From contig JAQBTI010000112.1 of the NCBI GenBank assembly GCA_027624995.1, positions 1-7,479 of the forward strand: a stretch of DNA of 7,479 nt, read 5' to 3'. The stretch's first letter is position 1. Each line of letters begins with the position of its first letter. The position numbers and the translations under genes were made by a program. Of the stretch, positions 5,981-7,479 are shown piece after piece. This stretch comes from Chloroflexota bacterium. GTDB lineage: Bacteria > Chloroflexota > Dehalococcoidia > Lucifugimonadales > CATQGZ01. The notes under the pieces are model-generated. The model searched no databases, was not told the origin of the DNA, and was given only the letters and a program-made list of their open reading frames with translations.

Positions 5981-6562
5981 ATGCATGGCAGTAGCAGGGC
6001 CCGGGATCTCTGGCAGGCGTACGGATTGAGGGCGCCTGTGGACTTGAAGTTCGTCGTGGAGGCCCTGGGTCTGGAGGTGGTCTCGTTCCCATTTCGCGGA
6101 CGGATCAAGGAGTCGATCGTCGATGGTGTGATCGGGGTTCGGCCGGGGCTCTCGAGGGACTGGTTCCGATGGTACGTCGCGCACGCGGTCGGACACCACC
6201 TCATGCACGTCGGGACCAGCTTCTACCTCGACTCATGGCAGTGGGCAAGCCACGCCAAGTCCGAGCGTCAGGCCGAGGAGTTCGCCGCCGCACTACTTGG
6301 AGGACCGGACGCCGTCCAGCGTACGGCCACCGAGCTAGGCGTACCCATGGTGAAGCTGGGACTCATACAGAGCCTTTCCGATAGATGGCCGGACAACCCA
6401 CGGCCCATAACATTACCGCAGAGCTCGCCGAGGGCGCAGAGAGATCAGGATGAGATAGCTGATACTTCCGCGTTCTCCGCGTCCTCCGCCGGTGAGTTCT
6501 TGCTTCAGGCTGTTAAGCTCCCTCGCCACGGCGGGAGCGGACGTACTGGACGAAGTCCTTGA
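5981..6562 (+). CDS. ImmA/IrrE-like metallopeptidase-fold protein lacking the catalytic Glu
   Basis: A 193-residue protein from the ATG after a strong Shine-Dalgarno. The pattern fits the ImmA/IrrE (COG2856) fold: an N-terminal helix (LWQAYGLRAPVDLKFVVEALGLEVV), a GVIGVRPG strand, then the helix WYVAHAVGHHLMH at 64-76 and SERQAEEFAAALLGG at 94-108. Family members normally read HELGH; here it is His68-Ala-Val-Gly-His72, so both zinc-binding His remain but the catalytic Glu is Ala69 (codon GCG at 6185-6187). Glu95 or Glu99 could supply the third ligand. Known family members cleave XRE repressors, and an XRE gene lies tail-to-tail with this one. Residues 149-172 are encoded by a dispersed inverted repeat, so the C-terminus looks acquired. 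The last 50 bp overlap the XRE gene. Family assignment fairly firm; peptidase activity doubtful; a zinc-binding or protein-interaction role is possible. Confidence 0.75.
   Translation: MHGSSRARDLWQAYGLRAPVDLKFVVEALGLEVVSFPFRGRIKESIVDGVIGVRPGLSRDWFRWYVAHAVGHHLMHVGTSFYLDSWQWASHAKSERQAEEFAAALLGGPDAVQRTATELGVPMVKLGLIQSLSDRWPDNPRPITLPQSSPRAQRDQDEIADTSAFSASSAGEFLLQAVKLPRHGGSGRTGRSP
6426..6495. repeat. Imperfect inverted repeat (GCCGAGGGCGCAGAGAG type) inside the ImmA-like frame
   Basis: The left arm CGCCGAGGGCGCAGAGAG (6426-6443) pairs imperfectly with the right arm at 6468-6495, which contains CGCGTTCTCCGCGTCCTCCG and ends GCCGGTGA. The reverse complement of the right arm matches the left at roughly 16 of 20 positions, with a loop of about 24 bases. 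From memory, arms of this purine-rich GCAGAG / CTCCGCG kind are a common dispersed noncoding repeat in environmental genomes. It is translated as SSPRAQRDQDE...FSASSA, a low-complexity stretch unlike the preceding fold, which suggests insertion into or just after the original gene end. Confidence 0.65.
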
Positions 6563-6881
6563 CCGACGCCCATTCCTGGTCGGTCAGGTCGTTCACCTCA
6601 TTTAGCCTGGCCAGCTTGCTCTCGTCGATGGGGTTCTCGAACTCTTCCGGGGAGATGTAGCCAGCGTCAACGGCAAGCTGCCCGTAAGAGAAGTCGAGTA
6701 CCGACGCAAGCCCTTTGAGGGACTCCACGGTCGGCCTGAAGCGACCGCTCTCTAGGTGGCCGACGTAGCCGTCGCTCATGCCCAACGCCCGGGACAGCCC
6801 TCGCTGAGACAAGCTCCTCGCAATGCGGGCTCGCCTTACCGAGTCGGCCAGGGCACCGAACGGCCGACGATCTGGGTCCAT
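6513..6881 (-). CDS. XRE-family helix-turn-helix transcriptional regulator
   Basis: A 122-residue protein from ATG 6881-6879, preceded by AGAGAGGG. A GTG at 6911-6909 would add 10 residues but has a poorly spaced ribosome site. The Cro/CI-type HTH covers about 14-70: VRRARIARSLSQRGLSRALGMSD (helices 1-2) and GYVGHLESGRFRPTVESLKGLASVL, including the hallmark HLESGR after the recognition helix. A C-terminal helical segment (LTDQEWASVKDFVQYVRSRR, near 98-117) probably dimerises or contacts a partner. The gene is divergent from a strong promoter and a zinc-ribbon gene, with palindromes between them, and convergent with the ImmA-like gene, overlapping it by 50 bp. A repressor of the divergent promoter is the natural inference. 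No clear -35/-10 for this gene itself was found. Confidence 0.85.
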   Translation of the reverse strand: MDPDRRPFGALADSVRRARIARSLSQRGLSRALGMSDGYVGHLESGRFRPTVESLKGLASVLDFSYGQLAVDAGYISPEEFENPIDESKLARLNEVNDLTDQEWASVKDFVQYVRSRRGEGA

Positions 6882-6957
6882 CCCGCCCTCTCTTTCAGCA
6901 ACCTCTCGCACTGCCCCATTCTACACCCGACACGAAGATGCACCGCACCAATAGCGA

Positions 6958-6987
6958 TTGACACATGTGTTCTATTAAGACTATAAT
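6958..6987 (+). promoter_or_regulatory. Near-consensus sigma-70 promoter of the zinc-ribbon gene
   Basis: TTGACA (6958-6963) and TATAAT (6982-6987) are both perfect hexamers with an 18-base spacer. Transcription would start near 6994, leaving a leader of about 105 bases before the GTG at 7099. It is by far the strongest promoter-like sequence in the window and therefore a likely target for repression by the divergent XRE protein. Confidence 0.8.
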
Positions 6988-7037
6988 AACAGTCGTATAG
7001 TGGGCCAGGATAACCCGAATACATTGCTATATATAGC
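6961..7037. promoter_or_regulatory. Three palindromes across the divergent promoter, candidate XRE operators
   Basis: ACACATGTGT (6961-6970) is a perfect 10-bp palindrome overlapping the -35. ACTATA (6980-6985) and TATAGT (6996-7001) form an inverted repeat that spans the -10 and the start site. GCTATATATAGC (7026-7037) is a perfect 12-bp palindrome in the leader. Binding of an XRE dimer to the first two would block RNA polymerase. The three sites do not share one obvious half-site, so not all need be operators. Confidence 0.5.
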
Positions 7038-7087
7038 TAAGCATGTATACGAGTAGAGTTCGTTAGTACGTTGTGGCTGTGTGTTTC

Positions 7088-7092
7088 GGAGG
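7088..7092 (+). promoter_or_regulatory. Shine-Dalgarno deciding the GTG start of the zinc-ribbon gene
   Basis: GGAGG ends 6 bases before GTG at 7099. The earlier in-frame GTG at 7081 would place this site inside the coding region, so 7099 is preferred. Confidence 0.7.
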
Positions 7093-7098
7093 TGCCCT

Positions 7099-7392
7099 GT
7101 GATCTTGTTGAAGGGCTGTGCTCGGTGCGGCGGGGACGTGGATGCGACGTTCAGAGACGACATCTACTGTATACAGTGCGGGCACCGGCCTTCGCCGAGT
7201 TTGGAGCAGCTTAATGTCGCCGGCGCGGGTCCGATCCCGGGCGTGCGTTGCAGTAGCTGCCGGTCCGAGCAGACGGTCCGACTAGAGAATCTCCATCCCA
7301 AGTACAACGCCTGTTACCGGTGCCGGGCTTGCGGCCACATCTTCAGTCCGGGTGCTGGCGAGTCGCTGCTCGGAGACGTTGCTTCACCATAG
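7099..7392 (+). CDS. Small double zinc-ribbon protein
   Basis: A 97-residue protein with two treble-clef or ribbon-like Cys4 sets. Cys7-x2-Cys10 pairs with Cys24-x2-Cys27 (CARCGG ... CIQCGH), and Cys51-x2-Cys54 pairs with Cys75-x2-Cys78 (CSSC ... CRACGH), with Cys72 an extra. The first unit resembles the ribbon of general transcription or ribosome-associated factors; the second has HPKYNACYRCRACGHIF, like zinc ribbons of transposases and nucleic-acid binders. No membrane segment or enzyme motif is visible, and I recognise no named family. It is driven by the near-consensus promoter at 6958-6987, divergent from the XRE regulator, so it is probably that regulator's main target. Nucleic-acid or protein binding is the likely general role. 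The low-complexity ends suggest a complete small gene, not a fragment. Confidence 0.7.
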   Translation: MILLKGCARCGGDVDATFRDDIYCIQCGHRPSPSLEQLNVAGAGPIPGVRCSSCRSEQTVRLENLHPKYNACYRCRACGHIFSPGAGESLLGDVASP

Positions 7393-7404
7393 TCCTGCCC
7401 TTGT

Positions 7405-7453
7405 CCCGGCGGTCGCGTCGACGGGTCTCGAGGACCGCGCGGGCTTCGAAGCC
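7405..7453. repeat. Strong inverted repeats downstream of the zinc-ribbon gene
   Basis: CCCGGCGGTC (7405-7414) pairs with GACCGCGCGGG (7433-7443) with a single bulged base, a 10-bp stem with an 18-base loop. Next to it is the perfect palindrome GGCTTCGAAGCC (7442-7453). The structure starts 13 bases after the TAG stop of the zinc-ribbon gene and may act as a 3' hairpin or terminator, although no T-run follows within the window. Bases 7454-7479 show nothing recognisable. Confidence 0.5.
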
Positions 7454-7479
7454 ACCCGCTAGTGTGGGGTTGCGCCCTC

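Noticed and set aside
6426..6495. CRISPR-like repeat
   Set aside because: It is a single imperfect inverted repeat, with no regularly spaced direct copies and no cas genes in the window.
7043..7066. Seven-codon upstream ORF (ATG to TAG) in the zinc-ribbon leader
   Set aside because: No ribosome binding site precedes it and the peptide shows no attenuator-like feature, so it is probably chance.
7433..7479. Possible tRNA T-arm (TTCGAA within a GC stem)
   Set aside because: The loop and stem lengths do not fit a 5-bp stem with a 7-base T-loop on either strand, and no anticodon or acceptor arms can be drawn.

Overview
The window is GC-rich bacterial DNA. A member of the Chloroflexota, probably a Dehalococcoidia/SAR202-type lineage, is the best guess. 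The reasons are an ECF sigma factor paired with a DUF5667-type membrane protein, the style of the ABC exporters, and two kinds of dispersed inverted repeat that I associate from memory with environmental genomes of this sort. No 16S rRNA or other taxonomic marker is present, so this is inference.

Layout. (1) Bases 1-156 hold two related GC hairpins; the one at 113-152 is the intrinsic terminator of the leftward ABC operon. (2) Bases 157-3842, minus strand: two ABC exporter half-transporters overlapping by an ATGA. The first translated has LSGGQ but Asp in place of the catalytic Glu. The second has the Glu but an LSVGQ signature. The defects are complementary, as expected of a heterodimeric exporter with one degenerate ATP site. 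(3) Bases 3843-4317: noncoding, with a weak promoter candidate, a GC palindrome and a dispersed inverted repeat. (4) Bases 4318-5789, minus strand: ECF sigma factor followed after 17 bp by a single-pass membrane DUF5667-like protein, a likely sigma/anti-sigma signalling pair. (5) Bases 5897-6911: an ImmA/IrrE-like protein (plus) convergent with an XRE-type HTH regulator (minus). Their 3' ends overlap by 50 bp, and a dispersed inverted repeat lies inside the 3' part of the ImmA-like frame. The zinc-peptidase motif reads HAVGH instead of HExxH, so the catalytic Glu is missing. (6) Bases 6912-7098: an AT-rich divergent regulatory region with a near-perfect sigma-70 promoter and three palindromes. 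It drives (7) a 97-residue protein with two zinc ribbons (7099-7392). The right edge is noncoding and contains strong inverted repeats.

How they may work together: the ABC pair is an independent export operon. The sigma/DUF5667 pair is an envelope-responsive transcription switch. The XRE regulator, the ImmA-like protein and the zinc-ribbon protein form a compact regulatory cluster. In it the XRE protein probably represses the strong divergent promoter of the zinc-ribbon gene, and the ImmA-like protein, apparently catalytically dead, may act as a binding partner of XRE instead of a protease. This cluster is the part most likely to be undescribed. No CRISPR array, tRNA, rRNA, transposase or integrase was seen.
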